A stretch of DNA of 64,000 bases from Symbiodinium natans (GCA_905221605.1 CAJNDS010000076.1:21001-85000), one strand, 5' to 3'; positions 31,683-43,570 are shown, counted from the stretch's first letter. Translations and numbers: made by a program. The notes: generated by a model not told the origin, from the letters alone.

Positions 31683-32287
31683 GCACAGACCTCGTCACCA
31701 GGACGATCAGTGGAGATGCTGATTGAGCGGGGCGACGTCGTCGGATCTATCCTGACTGGCAAAGGAGCTCATCAGCTGAACGATCGCGATACGAGTTTCT
31801 GCGAGAGAGCCGAGTGGCTCATCAAGTGTGCGGAGGCTTCGCGACGCATCCGTCCGATTGTGGAGAAGCGCTGGAAGATCCCGATCAGGTTCGACCCACA
31901 GAGCCGGCTCACTCAATGGGCAGTGGCGCAAAAACTGGACCTGTCAGAAACGAACGTGCACTTCGAGAGAGACTTCGCAAGTTGCATGCCGGACTTCGCC
32001 CCAAGCAGAGGCAACCAAATGGAGACAGAAGCGAAGCTGGACTCCGAGAGAGACCTCGCAAGGTGCGTGTGGGACGTGGTCCTAAGCAGAAGCAATAGGA
32101 AAGGTCAACTCCGGCTTCAGCTTTTCCAGAGATGGCATGCCATATCCAAAATGCAGGAGGCGTTGCAGAGGGAGGAGGAACTGAAGTGGATTTTGCAGGA
32201 GGCAAGAAAAGCAGAGCTGCCGGATGACATTTTGAAGGATATCGAATCGAAGCTCAGGGAGAGCCAGGAGAAGTTGCAGAAGGACAG
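31683..32287 (+). CDS. Helicase-gene exon h4, unit 2
   Basis: About 201 codons against 174 in unit 1. The extra ~27 codons come from an in-frame repeat of the FERDFASC segment (second version SERDLARCVWDVV). Conserved RWKIPIRFDPQS and the coiled-coil C-terminus are present. Ends GGACAG before GTTTTG. Confidence 0.65.
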
Positions 32288-32474
32288 GTTTTGCACGAGC
32301 CGCGGCTTGTGGCAAGCAAAGACAGACGCAGGCATCTGTAGTTGGTCATCGCAAATCCTGCCGGATGGGACTTGGGGCTGTAGGCTTTTTCAGCTGTGGC
32401 CAGTTTGGGCTCCGGGTTGGAGGCTTGAAGGGATCAGGGTTTAGGGGGGTCTTGATTGAAAGCCACCTTGCTCT

Positions 32475-32580
32475 TTCATATATATATATATAAATATTTG
32501 TTATATATATATATATAGATTTATTTTTTTTTCTCTCTCGCTCTCTCTCTCTCTCTTTCACTCTCGCTCTCTCTCGAACC
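32475..32580. repeat. (AT)n and (CT)n microsatellites
   Basis: Two AT runs then CTCTCT runs in the h4-h5 intron of unit 2; unit 1 has neither. Confidence 0.9.
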
Positions 32581-32727
32581 CTGGGGGGCCTGCCACCCCA
32601 AAGAGATGGGTGCACCCTGACAAACATCGCGGCTGCCCTCTCGGCCGGCCTGAAACCCCGTGCCCCGGTTTTCGATACCTCCCGAGACCAGGATCTCCCA
32701 AAGCATTCGTGCCTTCAGTTCTCGCAG

Positions 32728-32782
32728 GACGTTTGGTATTTCGTGGAGATGCTGCACCTGATCCCGAAAGTTCGCACTGCAG
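32728..32782 (+). CDS. Helicase-gene micro-exon h5, unit 2
   Basis: 55 nt, DVWYFVEMLHLIPKVRTAG, between CTCGCAG and GTGCTC; same length and frame as unit 1. Confidence 0.55.
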
Positions 32783-33395
32783 GTGCTCAACTCAGTCTCT
32801 GACAAAATGCGGAGCTTTTCTCTCCATCGCGTGACCTGCAGTGGACACTCTGCGGTGCATCCTGCTTTCGTCCTCCGTCTCATGCACGCATCAGATTGCG
32901 CCGTCAGGACATGGCCGTGCTTGTAGGGCGTGCTTATAAGGCAAACAAGTCTAGAGCATGTTTCCACATAGAATTCTGCGGAATCCCCTGTTAAGGTCAT
33001 ACTCGCTTGCGCGCGCGGCACTGTTGACGCAGCATTCCAGAAATTGGTTGGCGAGAGGGCGCGTTTGTTTTTTGACCGCAGGGCTGCAGCCGCGCGAAAC
33101 CCAATTTGCCAAACCAGGCCTCCAGCCATCCCAGCAACCGCGAGGGTGCAAATTTGAGGTCTGAGCCGGTGCCGGTAGTCATGGCACAGTCGGCCACAGT
33201 CGCTCCGGCAATTTCAAACTTTGTAGAGCTCCGAGAAGATTCTATTTGTTTTGCGTAAGAGCTCAGGGTTTAGGGTTTAGGGTTTCGAGGGTTTTAGGGT
33301 TTAAAAGTTTAGGGTTTTCAGCATCATGGGGGGGGGGGGGGTTTGCAAAGGTTCCAAGACTCGGATAGGCACGCCGGCGTTGCATGCTAGTTGAG
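32783..33395. other. Intron h5-h6, unit 2
   Basis: Longer than the unit 1 intron. Contains a degenerate TTTAGGG array at about 33,264-33,318 and a 13-G run at about 33,328-33,340. No coding frame shared with unit 1. Confidence 0.5.
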
Positions 33396-33832
33396 GCCAT
33401 CGCAAGCACGAGGAGGATCCGGAGAACAAAGGCAAGTGCTTTTGCTACAAGCTTTACAAGGGCCGGAGGATGGCGTGGGGTTGTGGATGGCACAGGAGGT
33501 ATCGTGAATACGTCCGCAAAGCAGTTGCAGCACTTCAAAGAGGACCCGAGGGAGAGGAGGTGGCCTGGCAATACCTTCGCGTGGACCATGAGCATGCTCT
33601 GAAGCAGGATTTTCCAGAAGGCTATCCGGTGGATGCATGGTGCGAGGCGACGAAGCTGTGGCGCCGAGGATTCATCGAAGAGAAGATTTCAAGGCAAGAG
33701 GACGGTTCCGCTAACGGGGAGCCACGCTGGACCATTCGCTGCGAGCACGGTGAGCACACCTTTCCTTCTGGCTTCGTCTGCGACACCGCCGTGGCTACAA
33801 AGGAGTTGCTGGACCATTTTGGCGGGGGCCTC
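33396..33832 (+). CDS. Helicase-gene exon h6, unit 2 (possible Tudor/SH3-like barrel)
   Basis: Copy of 5,294-5,718 after TTGAG. Keeps GHRKH, KCFCYK, FPEGYPVDAWCEATKLWRRG and CDTAVATKELLDHF; a few extra codons lie in the linker before the conserved Arg-Val-Asp. The acceptor is TGAG rather than TTAG. Confidence 0.6.
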
Positions 33833-33992
33833 AATAATTCGTCGAGCTTCGTCGCGCATTGTGTCGTCAAGTCTCGGGATCGCGGAGCAGTGCGACTCAG
33901 GCTCTTGCAGGGTCTTTCGCTTGACATGAACTGATTCTTTCACTCCAGACGTCCCGGGGAGTTAAGGTCACCTGAAGCTCCGGGAGATCTTC

Positions 33993-36155
33993 ATGGAGCG
34001 CCTGAAGCGCACCAGTGTTCTCGAGATCCGCCCGGCGCGCCTCGAGTCGGGCCTTTCATCCTTGATGATCAAGCTCGGAGTTCCCACCATCGGGTCCTTG
34101 CACCAGCTCAGGGATCGCTTTTTCAGTGGCGAGTTGCATGAGGACATCAATGAAGGTCTATCAGATCGGAGCTGGCAGCTTGAAGTAGACAACGCACACT
34201 TCTTGGAGTTCTACGAGCACACGTTGCTGGCTTTGAAAGACCTCACGCCCCACCAGAAAAAGCATCTCCAGGATATCCAACGGTGGGATGAGGTGCACCT
34301 GTCAGCACCAGCAGGGGCCGGGAAGACTTTTGTGGCAGTGCAGCGTGTCGTCGACGTTCTCACCGACAAGATGGAAGAGCCTCCTGCTCATGTACTCTAT
34401 GTCGCGTCCACCGTTGAGCTCATCTACCACTTCATCCAATGGACGGTTGTGCGACTGGCATCTCAAGCGGAGTCCCGGCTTGTGACCGATATCAATCAGC
34501 TTCTACAGTGCATGGTGGTCCTGCACAGCCCTTACCAGGAGCTTCTGTCGCCTTCGTTGGACGAGAAAGATCGATGCATCACCCTGCTTCCGCTTCCAGC
34601 GGGTATGATTGACACGTTCAGACTCCAGGTTCTTGACGAGAGCCACACCCTCTTCGCAGAGGGTATGGACCAGGGCATTCTGGCAGATCTTAAGAGCCGC
34701 AGGAGGCTGCTTCTCTCGGACGAATCGCAGGCTGCAACCGTGAGCACCAGATACCCCGAGATGCACCGAGCCAACCTAAGAGAGGTCGTCCGAAGCACGA
34801 GGCAGATCGTGCTGGGCGCAAGGTCCTTTCGATCTGACACTAGGGCGGTCACATCCACCGGCACAGATGGGCCGCCCCTGAAGTCCTTCCTCTTCGAAGG
34901 TTCGGACGCCAGAAGTGAGTTTGAGCTCTACGCCAAGCACGTCGCCGATGCCATTGCGCACGTTGCAGATGCGTATCCCAACATCAGTCTGCATCAACGA
35001 CTGGCACTGCTAGTTCCGGATGAGAAGTTTCTGATGCGATTGAAGACTGCCTTGGCGCCTGTCTTGGAGCGAAAGCTTCCAGACCGCCACCTGCAGTTCG
35101 TCTCGCTCAAGGAGTCCTTGCGCTCCCTGCCGGAGCTGTTTCGGACCCTCTGCGGTCAGCCTGTGCAGAAGCCCGAGCAGCAGTCGGAGCACCTTGTCTT
35201 GGACACCGTGAGCGTCACAGATGGCCTGGAGAAGCTCATCGTCATCTGTGTCGGGCTGGATGCCCCGATTAGTCGCGATGCCGGCGATCTTTTGACCCGC
35301 GCAAACCTTTACAAAGGCATCACGCGGGCCCAGCTGATGGCCATCGTTGTGAACAAGCGCGTGCAGAATGGCTGGTTTGACTTCCTCACCAACATCCGAT
35401 ACTCTGGCAAAGAACTTTCCGAAGGGGAGGCAGTGAAGTACGGCTCAAAGGCAGCCGCCAAGATTTGCCAGGAGGCAAAAGATGGCATAGGCAGTGCCAC
35501 ACAGGAAGAGCCAAGCATTCCGGATGTGGAAAGGGAGACCAAAAAGAAAAAGAAAAAGAAAAGGTCTCAGCCAGAGGCACACAGCGCCAGCACAGCCGAC
35601 AAGAAGGCCGATCCAGCGCACAGCACCAGCAGGACAGCCGAAAGGAAGTCTGAGTTGGCAGGAGCCTCGGAGAAGACGCCGCAGCATGAGTCCAGCATCT
35701 GGGACACCAGAAGCAACACTGTTTCGGCTCATGCCCGGAATCCCATGTTCGACCCGTTCGCCGAGGACTGGCGGTCTGTTGAGTTTGAGGGTGTGTACAT
35801 GTTGATTGGGATATATCATATATCCCAAAACCCTAAGCACGCAAAAGCCGCTCGGCCGCTAAACCTTGCCGCGGTGTCCCTCGCAAGCGCGGACCTGGTG
35901 AAAGGCCTCGTCAGAATATCCCGCAGTGTGTCCTGCAGCATGCTGTCCGATGATGTCTACCCTAACCATCGTCCGCTGGAAAAACCTAGCACTTTCGCTG
36001 GAAACTACTATGTGAACCTGCTCGCGCTGGAAAGTTTCCTGCGCGCTGGAAAGTTTCCATCGATTCCACAACTACATGCCATGGAGTCCTATCCTCGCTG
36101 GGTTTTCAACGTCCTTTTCGCTGGGTTTTCCCATGTCCTTTTCGCTGGGTTTTGA
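33993..36155 (+). CDS. Superfamily 1 helicase-like core, unit 2
   Basis: Open frame of 720 codons from an ATG. SAPAGAGKT is at residues 104-112 and Walker B reads DESH at 215-218 (unit 1: DEAH). LLLSDESQ and LYKGITRAQ are conserved. The tail contains an eight-Lys run that could be a nuclear signal. The conserved protein ends at EDWRS (35,777), directly followed by GTTGAG, a plausible donor, so the last ~125 codons of the ORF, including repeats of FAGF at the very end, are probably intron. As in unit 1 an in-frame TAA sits upstream (33,963), so the exon begins between it and the ATG. Most differences from unit 1 are conservative, suggesting both copies were under selection. Confidence 0.8.
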   Translation: MERLKRTSVLEIRPARLESGLSSLMIKLGVPTIGSLHQLRDRFFSGELHEDINEGLSDRSWQLEVDNAHFLEFYEHTLLALKDLTPHQKKHLQDIQRWDEVHLSAPAGAGKTFVAVQRVVDVLTDKMEEPPAHVLYVASTVELIYHFIQWTVVRLASQAESRLVTDINQLLQCMVVLHSPYQELLSPSLDEKDRCITLLPLPAGMIDTFRLQVLDESHTLFAEGMDQGILADLKSRRRLLLSDESQAATVSTRYPEMHRANLREVVRSTRQIVLGARSFRSDTRAVTSTGTDGPPLKSFLFEGSDARSEFELYAKHVADAIAHVADAYPNISLHQRLALLVPDEKFLMRLKTALAPVLERKLPDRHLQFVSLKESLRSLPELFRTLCGQPVQKPEQQSEHLVLDTVSVTDGLEKLIVICVGLDAPISRDAGDLLTRANLYKGITRAQLMAIVVNKRVQNGWFDFLTNIRYSGKELSEGEAVKYGSKAAAKICQEAKDGIGSATQEEPSIPDVERETKKKKKKKRSQPEAHSASTADKKADPAHSTSRTAERKSELAGASEKTPQHESSIWDTRSNTVSAHARNPMFDPFAEDWRSVEFEGVYMLIGIYHISQNPKHAKAARPLNLAAVSLASADLVKGLVRISRSVSCSMLSDDVYPNHRPLEKPSTFAGNYYVNLLALESFLRAGKFPSIPQLHAMESYPRWVFNVLFAGFSHVLFAGF

Positions 36156-36372
36156 TTATGCTCTTCACTGGGTTTTGAATGGCTGTCGCTGGGTTTTCAA
36201 TAGTTTGTCCTGTGAAGATCTGTGAAAGCCTGTGAAAACCTGTGAAAACCTGTGAAAACCTTTGAAAATTTGTAATGGATTCCGCTGGGTTCTTCGCTGG
36301 GTTTTTTGATGCACTTTCGCTGGAATTTAACATGTGGACCTCGGTTTTCTCTGTGGCTGATGCATAGGGTAG
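35957..36372. mobile_element. ~0.4-kb insertion with short inverted ends and CGCTGG repeats
   Basis: Unit 1 reads GATGATGTCTAG then TTTTTTGGGACATCC. Unit 2 has about 0.4 kb extra at that place, starting CTACCCTA and ending TAGGGTAG, an 8-nt inverted match. Inside are repeats of CGCTGGAAA, CGCTGGGTTTT and CCTGTGAAAA. Small non-autonomous element or minisatellite. Confidence 0.5.
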
Positions 36373-37145
36373 TCGTTGGGACATCCAGGGGAACCAGGCC
36401 TTAGTCAGTTCCAAAGAGTCCCAGCGCTGGAGACTGCCCCGTTGCGTGCGCCGTCCTTGTGCCGTTTCTGTTCTGTGTCGCTTGCGCCTTCCGTTCCGCT
36501 ATCGAGTGCTTGAAGTTGTCGTCCTGGTTTCCGCATGGATTTTTCCGCTGCTTGGCGATGCGTGCTGAGGGTACCGCAAGTTTCTTCAAGTCTTCCAATC
36601 CCCAAGGCCGCAAGCTCCAAGGCCCGTGCCAGCGCAAACGAGAAGAAGACCTCTCCGAAAATGCTTTCCTATAACGAGGCATGAAGAGAGAAGACCCGCG
36701 CACCCCACAAGACCGTGTACATGCGGAGACAGTCATGTCTTTCAAGGCCAGAACCCGCCATCTGCCAGGTGAACCTCATAGGAATCTCAAGCTCCCCCGC
36801 CTGAAAGGCGCTTTGAAAAACAAAATCTTCGAGGATCCCACGGAAGTTCGGTCTCCGGGAGGTCACAGTGTGTCGGGGGAGGGGGGGGGAGAGGAACGGA
36901 ATTCAGCGGCAGAAAACGGCCAGCGTAAACAGTTGAGCTGCCTCCGTTTTCCGCAGAATCAGGCGCACACGCACATCGTCAACCAGGCGTGTTGCGCGGG
37001 GCATGCGGACGTGCGGAGTCTGCGCCGCTACGCACATATGGTCGGCCTTCAGCCGGCGCATGCTCTGAGATGCCCAGCTCATGCACGATGGAAGGGCGAA
37101 GCTGAAGACTGTAGGCAGCCTCAGCTTCATGACAGACATGTCCAG
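36373..37145. other. Intron or 3' region of helicase gene, unit 2
   Basis: Aligns with 7,860-8,800. No frame is kept in both copies, apart from the micro-exon listed next. Confidence 0.4.
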
Positions 37146-37193
37146 GACCAGCCCAGGGAGCCTTTCGATGAGGAAGCAGAGAGTTGGCAGAAG
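37146..37193 (+). CDS. Possible helicase-gene exon h8, unit 2
   Basis: Identical 16 residues to unit 1 (8,801-8,848), preceded by TCCAG and followed by GCTCGCAG. Confidence 0.35.
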
Positions 37194-37309
37194 GCTCGCA
37201 GGGAACTTGTGTCTTGCTCTCTTGCACAGGCTGTATTTGTCAGGGTGGCGGTTGCAAAGTGCATGTTCTTTTTGTAATTAATTTTATCGCTAACGCGAGG
37301 CCGCCTTAG

Positions 37310-37730
37310 CAAGGGTACCGAGGCGGCAGGAAGGGGTACTTGGGGGGGGGGGGTTGGGTGGGGGTTGGGGGGGGCGGAGGGGCAGGGCGGGGGGGGGGCG
37401 GCAAGGGGAAGGGGCGAAGGGGGTAAAGGGGGGGGTTAGTTTCAGATGTGTTGAACAACAAGCGCTCGCACCGTTTCACCTCCAGCCCCTCCAACCCTCT
37501 AAGAGGAGCCAACATAGCCGCCAAGCCCAGCCCAGCCCAGCCGATACAGGTCGACTGTGGGGGGTACCCATTCCAGGCCATAAAAAGCTCGACCGGAATG
37601 TTCGGCGCAATGGATGGGCGGATCACACTGCCTTGGGACGGGGTAGGGGGTGGGTACACTTCCTAGTGGTTCCCTAGACTTGGATCTAAACGGCTCCGGC
37701 CTCGGCGGATTAGACACCAGCACTAGCACC
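37310..37730. other. Unit 2-specific insert with G-rich tract
   Basis: Not present at the equivalent point of unit 1 (about 8,935). Begins with a strongly G-rich stretch (37,340-37,438) of long G runs, able in principle to form G-quadruplexes. Then unremarkable sequence with a weak ORF (37,448-37,666). Confidence 0.6.
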
Positions 37731-38758
<1,028 letters not shown>

Positions 38759-38875
38759 GTCAAAGAAGCCTTTCGCGCCGACAGATTCGACGCGGCCTCT
38801 GCGTTGGCAGCGCTGAAGAACTTCGCAGCACCGGGGCTCCCTTACCCCGATGAAGCGCGCGCGTTCGTGGTGCAG
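38759..38875 (+). CDS. LRR gene, N-terminal exon i, unit 2
   Basis: 117 nt, VKEAFRADRFDAASALAAL start, same limits as 10,204-10,320; Val-to-Ala and Leu-to-Phe changes only. Confidence 0.55.
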
Positions 38876-39052
38876 GCGCCGCAGAGTCTTTGTGTGTGGT
38901 GGTGTGGCAAGGAGGTCGCAGAAACTCTTTTCACCGGGCCCAGGAAAGTAAAAGAGTGATGTGGTGCGGAGGCCTGCAGCTCAGCTCGCGGTAGGCAGGA
39001 AGCAAAGCTCCCAGAAGCCCCCAACAGAGTCCCCTGCCGAGCTGCTGCCGAG

Positions 39053-39156
39053 GTGACGTCAAGAGAGCAGCCGAAGCTGCTGGGCGCGGGGAACTCGAGG
39101 AGTTGCTGATCCTGCTCCTTTTCGGCGTCGGCGAGGCGAGAAGCCGTGATCTGACA
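39053..39156 (+). CDS. LRR gene, N-terminal exon ii, unit 2
   Basis: Matches 10,497-10,602 with a one-codon deletion (GELEELLILLLFGVGEARS). End approximate. Confidence 0.45.
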
Positions 39157-39351
39157 CATGAGCAGCACACAAGCCCAAAATGTAGATGTTTCTTGTTTGG
39201 AGCGGCCCTCTCCCTCCCTCCCTCACGACTTCTTTCGTAAATATATCCACCTTCGACCCGCTTTTCCCCAAAAAAGGAGCGAGCGCCACCCCGAGACCCG
39301 CACACAACATTCCCCCCGCTGCACCTTTCGTGGGGCGCCCGAACTCGCCAG

Positions 39352-39650
39352 GAGCTGGACATGCGCATCTGCTACAAAGTCCCCGCGGAGGCCTGGCGGC
39401 AGCTCCGGGACGCGCGCTGGGAGAAGCTGAAGAAGGCCAACTTCTATCAGTGCCTCGGAAGAGGGGGGGGATGTTTTGGGCTTCCTTGCTTTCTTGATGA
39501 TGGGGTGATACCGCGTCGGCTGTCCCCCTTCCACAATGGGCCTCTCCCGCCTGTAAGAACCGCCGGCCCAGGTGTTTCGACATCCGCTCCCAGGGCGCGG
39601 AGGGGGCCGGCGGCCTCCTCTCGGCGTTGGCGCGGTGCAGCCAGCTCCAG
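39352..39650 (+). CDS. LRR cassette 1, unit 2 (exon A 39352-39449, exon B 39572-39650)
   Basis: 98 + 79 nt with GTGCCTCGG donor and CCAG acceptor. Variable codons D, R, I, Y, K; scaffold PAEAWRQLRDARWEKL unchanged. Exon B begins Cys-Phe-Asp-Ile-Arg-Ser. Confidence 0.7.
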
Positions 39651-39981
39651 GACACACGCCGAGCAAAGGGAGGTCCAAGGTCCTGATGGCATAATGCCTT
39701 GCATGCCCAGACTCCATAACATATCAGCTCTAGGGTCCCGAAAGGCCCCTGTTCTAAAGGACCTCGGGGATTGCAAGTTCGAAACAAGAATTGATAATCC
39801 TAGGTTGTTTTTGAAGGAGAGACGAGAGGGTACTTCCAAAATCTTCGTGATATTGCTGGATGTCTCTCGGGCCTATAGTGATCCTACAGTGCAAGGAAAC
39901 TCGGGGTTGTAATGGGCGACATCTAATGCGACGATCTAAAGCCCGCCTCCCTGTAGAATCGCAACTCGCATCGTGATGAAG

Positions 39982-40070
39982 ATCCTAAACCCTAAAACCC
40001 TAAACCCCAAACCCTAAACCCTAACCCTAAAACCTAAAACCCTAAAACCCTAAACCCTAGAACCCTACCT
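39982..40070. repeat. Interstitial telomere-type array, interrupted by a 13.8-kb insertion
   Basis: CCCTAAA copies in the first inter-cassette intron of unit 2. The sequence that follows the array in unit 1 (GAGCCGGGGGTTGAAGAAG) resumes only at about 53,876. Confidence 0.85.
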
Positions 40071-40250
40071 AAAACAGTTGGTTGGTGCAATGGAACAATG
40101 GGGCAATATCCTCACATGTTCCAGCGATTCGAAGAAGCATGAGAGATTACACTTTCTTTCTCTTACAATGCAATGGCTACGGCAGACAACCAGACAATGG
40201 ACCTGGAATGGCTACGGATATTCTTTTCACTCCACCGCACACCTCACGAA

Positions 40251-40253
<3 letters not shown>

Positions 40254-40308
<55 letters not shown>

Positions 40309-40345
40309 CGCGAGAGCGAGAGCGAGAGAAAGAGAGAGAGCGAGA
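40254..40345. repeat. (GA)n microsatellite
   Basis: GAGAGA run with a few CG and AA interruptions. Confidence 0.95.
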
Positions 40346-41610
40346 CAGAGTGTGGGGGTCTCCCCGATGCCCCAAGAAAGAAAGATGAAGACAAGAGAAG
40401 GGTGAAAGGGTGAGAAGAAAGAATGTAAGCCTGAGCTAAATGAAAGGGAGGAATCTTTTTTTCCTCTGCGTGTCTTCTTCCTCCTACTCCTCTCTTCCTT
40501 TCCGCCGAAAGCGGACGAGAGATTGTTGCTCTTCAGCAAGAACGAGGAAGACCAGGACAGGAGACAGGGAAAACCAAGAGACGCTCTCTCTTCCACTCTT
40601 CCTCCTTCCACCCCTTTGTGCTTCTCTGGCTGTTCCTCTGTCTCTCTCCTTTTCTCCTTCTGTGATTTCTCTTTCAACTTCTACCCGTTCATGTCTCTCC
40701 ATCCTTTTGTGAAAATAATGAGTCATGTTCCTCCTAAGCTGAGGGCACCTTCGAGGCCTCGGCCTCCAGCGAGGGTCTCTGGAGAGGGTCTCTGGAGAGG
40801 GTCTCTGGAGAGGGTCTCTGGAGAGGGTCTCTAAACAAAAATCAAGAGGGGACGGAAGAAAGCTCATGAATACCAAAACAAGTGAAAAGAAGACAGCGAG
40901 ATGTGGAGTGGTAGAAGAGGGTAGAGAGAAGGAGCAAGGAGAACTCCGCCTTGTCTCTTCTACCGTGTTCTTTTTTAAACGGCAAAGGCAGGAAAGGTGC
41001 GGGGAGAGGAGGAAATGTTCTGTGAAGAATAAGCAAAGAACAGAGAACAGAAGAGAAGAGATAAGATGGAGGAAGATGGTTCCTCCTTCCCTCGGCTCTC
41101 TGGCTTTCACTTCTCCTGCCTTCTTCCATTCTCTTCTCCTTTTCCTCTCATGAGAAAAGAGAAATCTTGTCTTCCGCCTCTGTTCATTCCTTGTTCTTCT
41201 CTCCTGTCTCATTGGCAAGAAACCAAGCCGAGCTAGAAGCGGACTGGTAGCCGCGAGATTCGGAGGAATAGTTAGTTCTCCTCTTCATTCGCCTATACTA
41301 TTCTTCCTCTCACCTCTCTTGCGCTTTCCTTTATATTTAGTTTTCTTGACTGGCGGAAAGCAAGGGGCCAGGAAGGAGGAAGGGGCGCGGTGAAACAGAA
41401 AGAAAGGCAAGAAGGGAACGAACAATAAACAGAAATGACGGAAAGAAGAGAGAGAGAGGGAGAGGTTCAAGCCCAGCGGAAGAAGAAGAAGAAGAGAAAG
41501 AGAGAGATGAAGATAAGAGAAGGGCGAAAGGGTGAAAACAAAGAATGTTTGCCTGAGCTAAATGAAAGGGAGGAAGTTCCTTATTCCTCTGCGTGTCTTC
41601 TTCCTCCCAC
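40346..41610. other. Purine/pyrimidine-biased region with an internal duplicate
   Basis: Alternating GA-rich and CT-rich blocks. A ~60-nt stretch around 40,390-40,455 (GCCTGAGCTAAATGAAAGGG) is repeated at about 41,515-41,577, both near a GA run. A 13-nt GGTCTCTGGAGAG unit is repeated about four to five times at 40,777-40,833. ORFs here are compositional. Confidence 0.7.
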
Positions 41611-41616
41611 TCCTCG

Positions 41617-41617
<1 letters not shown>

Positions 41618-41668
<51 letters not shown>

Positions 41669-41770
41669 TGAGAGTGAGAGTGAGAGTTAGGGTTAGAGTT
41701 AGAGTTAGAGTTAGAGTTAGAGTGAGAGAGAGGGAGAGAAAGAGAGCGAGAGTTAGAGAGAAAGAGATGG
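41618..41770. repeat. (GA)n / (GAGAGT)n / (GTTAGA)n array
   Basis: GA run grading into GAGAGT and then GTTAGA-like hexamers, a transition towards a telomere-like GTTAGG. Confidence 0.9.
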
Positions 41771-42170
41771 AGAGAGACACGATGATCAAAAGAAACACAC
41801 CGAGCTACTTAAAGGTTTTTGGTCCGTTTAGATAAAGCAGACATTTTTAATAATTGAATTCAGTAATTTATACATTATTCATATTCTTTGGGAGGCTCAA
41901 GATATTGACATTAACATGCTGTTAAATTACTTTAACTGAACGATGTAAACGGTTTTACTTATGAACTTACTGTAGAAAATGTTTATACAGTTTGGAGTGG
42001 AGACCTAAGACCTCAAACAGTCATACTAATTTACGTTACGCTATTCCTGTAGCCTGTTCAATTTTTAAAGTATTGAAGAAGTAAGAATTCAACAAAGTTA
42101 ACGAAAGTTCATGTTTTGCAAGCCCTCGCACGCCATCGTTGTTTAACGAAGGTTCGGCTTCAACCTGGTA
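41771..42170. other. AT-rich spacer, no gene recognised
   Basis: No ORF of note; base composition is clearly more AT-rich than the surrounding units. Confidence 0.5.
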
Positions 42171-42360
42171 TGCCCTCAACCTCAAAAAGTAAAGGCTTTT
42201 TGTAAACCCTAGCAGGCCCTCAACCCCAAAGACGAAAGGCCCTTTGTAAACCCTAGCGCGCCTTCAACCTCAATAGCGTGCCTTCAACCACAAAAACGAA
42301 AGGCTTTTTGTAAACCCTAGCGTGCCCTCAACCTCAAATACGAAAGGTTTGTTAAATAAT
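42170..42360. repeat. ~50-bp repeat with GTAAACCCTAGC
   Basis: Three to four copies of a unit with TTTGTAAACCCTAGC and CCTCAACCTCAAA. Two more copies occur at 48,930-49,010, tying these parts of the insertion together. Confidence 0.8.
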
Positions 42361-42454
42361 TGTAATTAAAACCTCAAAAACGAAATTCCCGAATGCTTCG
42401 CAGAAGGGTTTTCATTTTAAAGTTGGGTTGGGAGGTTACCAAACGTCGTGGCGT

Positions 42455-42530
42455 TGCGTCCGCAAAGCATCCGCAAAGCGTTCGCAAGCGTCCGCAAGCG
42501 TTCGCATGCGTCCGCAAAGCGTCCGCGAGT
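42455..42530. repeat. GCGTCCGCAA short tandem repeat
   Basis: About seven copies of a 10-12-nt GCGTCCGCAAA/GCGTTCGCAAG unit. Confidence 0.85.
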
Positions 42531-42574
42531 GGCGTAATGCGTGCTGTTCAGGGGGAACTGCGCAGGACGCGCGT

Positions 42575-43150
42575 GCCCGCGGCGTTCCGAATCCGTCAAG
42601 CTATACGGGGGAAGTCCACAGGACGCGCGCCGCTGTAGCGTTCCGCGGCGTTCCGAATCCGTCAAGCCGTCAAGCTATAAGGGGGAACTCCACAGGACGC
42701 GTGCCGCCGTGGCGTTGCGCGGCGTTCCGAATTGGCATGCCGCGGCGTTCCGAATCCGTCAAGCTAAGGGGAACTCCACAGGGCGCGCGCCGCTGTGGCG
42801 TTCCGCGGCGTTCCGAATTGCGCGCCGTGCTGCGGCGTTCCGAATCCGTCAAGTAAGGGGGGAACTCCACCTAGGCTCCACAGGACGCGCGCCGCTGTGG
42901 CGTGTCGCGGTGTTCCGAATCCGTCAAGCTAAGGGGGAACTCCAGGATGCGCGCCGCCGTGGCGTGCTGCGGCGTTCCGAATCCGTGATTAAGCTATAAG
43001 GGGGACCTCCACAGGACGCGCCGCTGTGGCGTGCCGCGGCGTTCCGAATCCGTCAAGCTAGTAAGGGGGAACTCAACAGGACGCGCGCCGCTGTGGCGTT
43101 CCGCGACATTTCGAATCCGTGCATCCGGCATCCGTGGCGTTCCGAATCCG
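42575..43150. repeat. ~75-bp GC-rich satellite
   Basis: Seven to eight copies carrying CGTTCCGAATCCGTCAAGC, then AAGGGGGAACTCCACAGGAC, then GCGCCGCTGTGGCG. Unit lengths vary between about 60 and 95 nt. Confidence 0.9.
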
Positions 43151-43349
43151 ATCGTGCTGCAGCGGTCTAAGCCTGCAAGCCTGTCTGAGCCTTATTGCGT
43201 TTTCGAGATTCTGTTTTCACATGAACATTCATGTCTGAGGGTGCTCTTAGCTGAGACTTTCTCGACACTTCTCGACCTGGAACATGCAATCGTTGGCTGG
43301 AGACTGTCTGGGCCTGAGAATGTTTATTTGAGCCGAGCTTGCAGAAGTC

Positions 43350-43570
43350 AGTCTGCTGTCGCACCTTCAGGACATAATTATGCATGAAGGCAAATCTTGT
43401 AGCCGGATTTCGGCTGGGCCCGCCGTGGACGGGAAGCAGCCGTCCAGCGAGGATGCCTTGAACAAATCAATCTGCTGTCGCACCTTCAGGACATAATTGT
43501 GCATGGGCAAATCTTGTAGCCGGTCTTGGGCTCGGCCCGCCGTGGACGGGGAGCGGCTATCCATGGCGAG
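43350..43570. repeat. Two-copy ~115-bp direct repeat
   Basis: CTGTCGCACCTTCAGGACAT through GGCCCGCCGTGGACGGG occurs at about 43,360-43,430 and 43,470-43,540. Confidence 0.85.

Noticed and set aside
33993-36155. Full 720-codon ORF as the mature helicase
   Set aside because: Similarity to unit 1 ends at EDWRS (35,777) next to a GT donor, and the last codons translate the CGCTGGGTTTT repeats.
40177-41798. Arg/Glu-rich and Ser/Leu-rich ORFs
   Set aside because: Translation of GA/CT-rich low-complexity DNA; no conserved copy, no domain.
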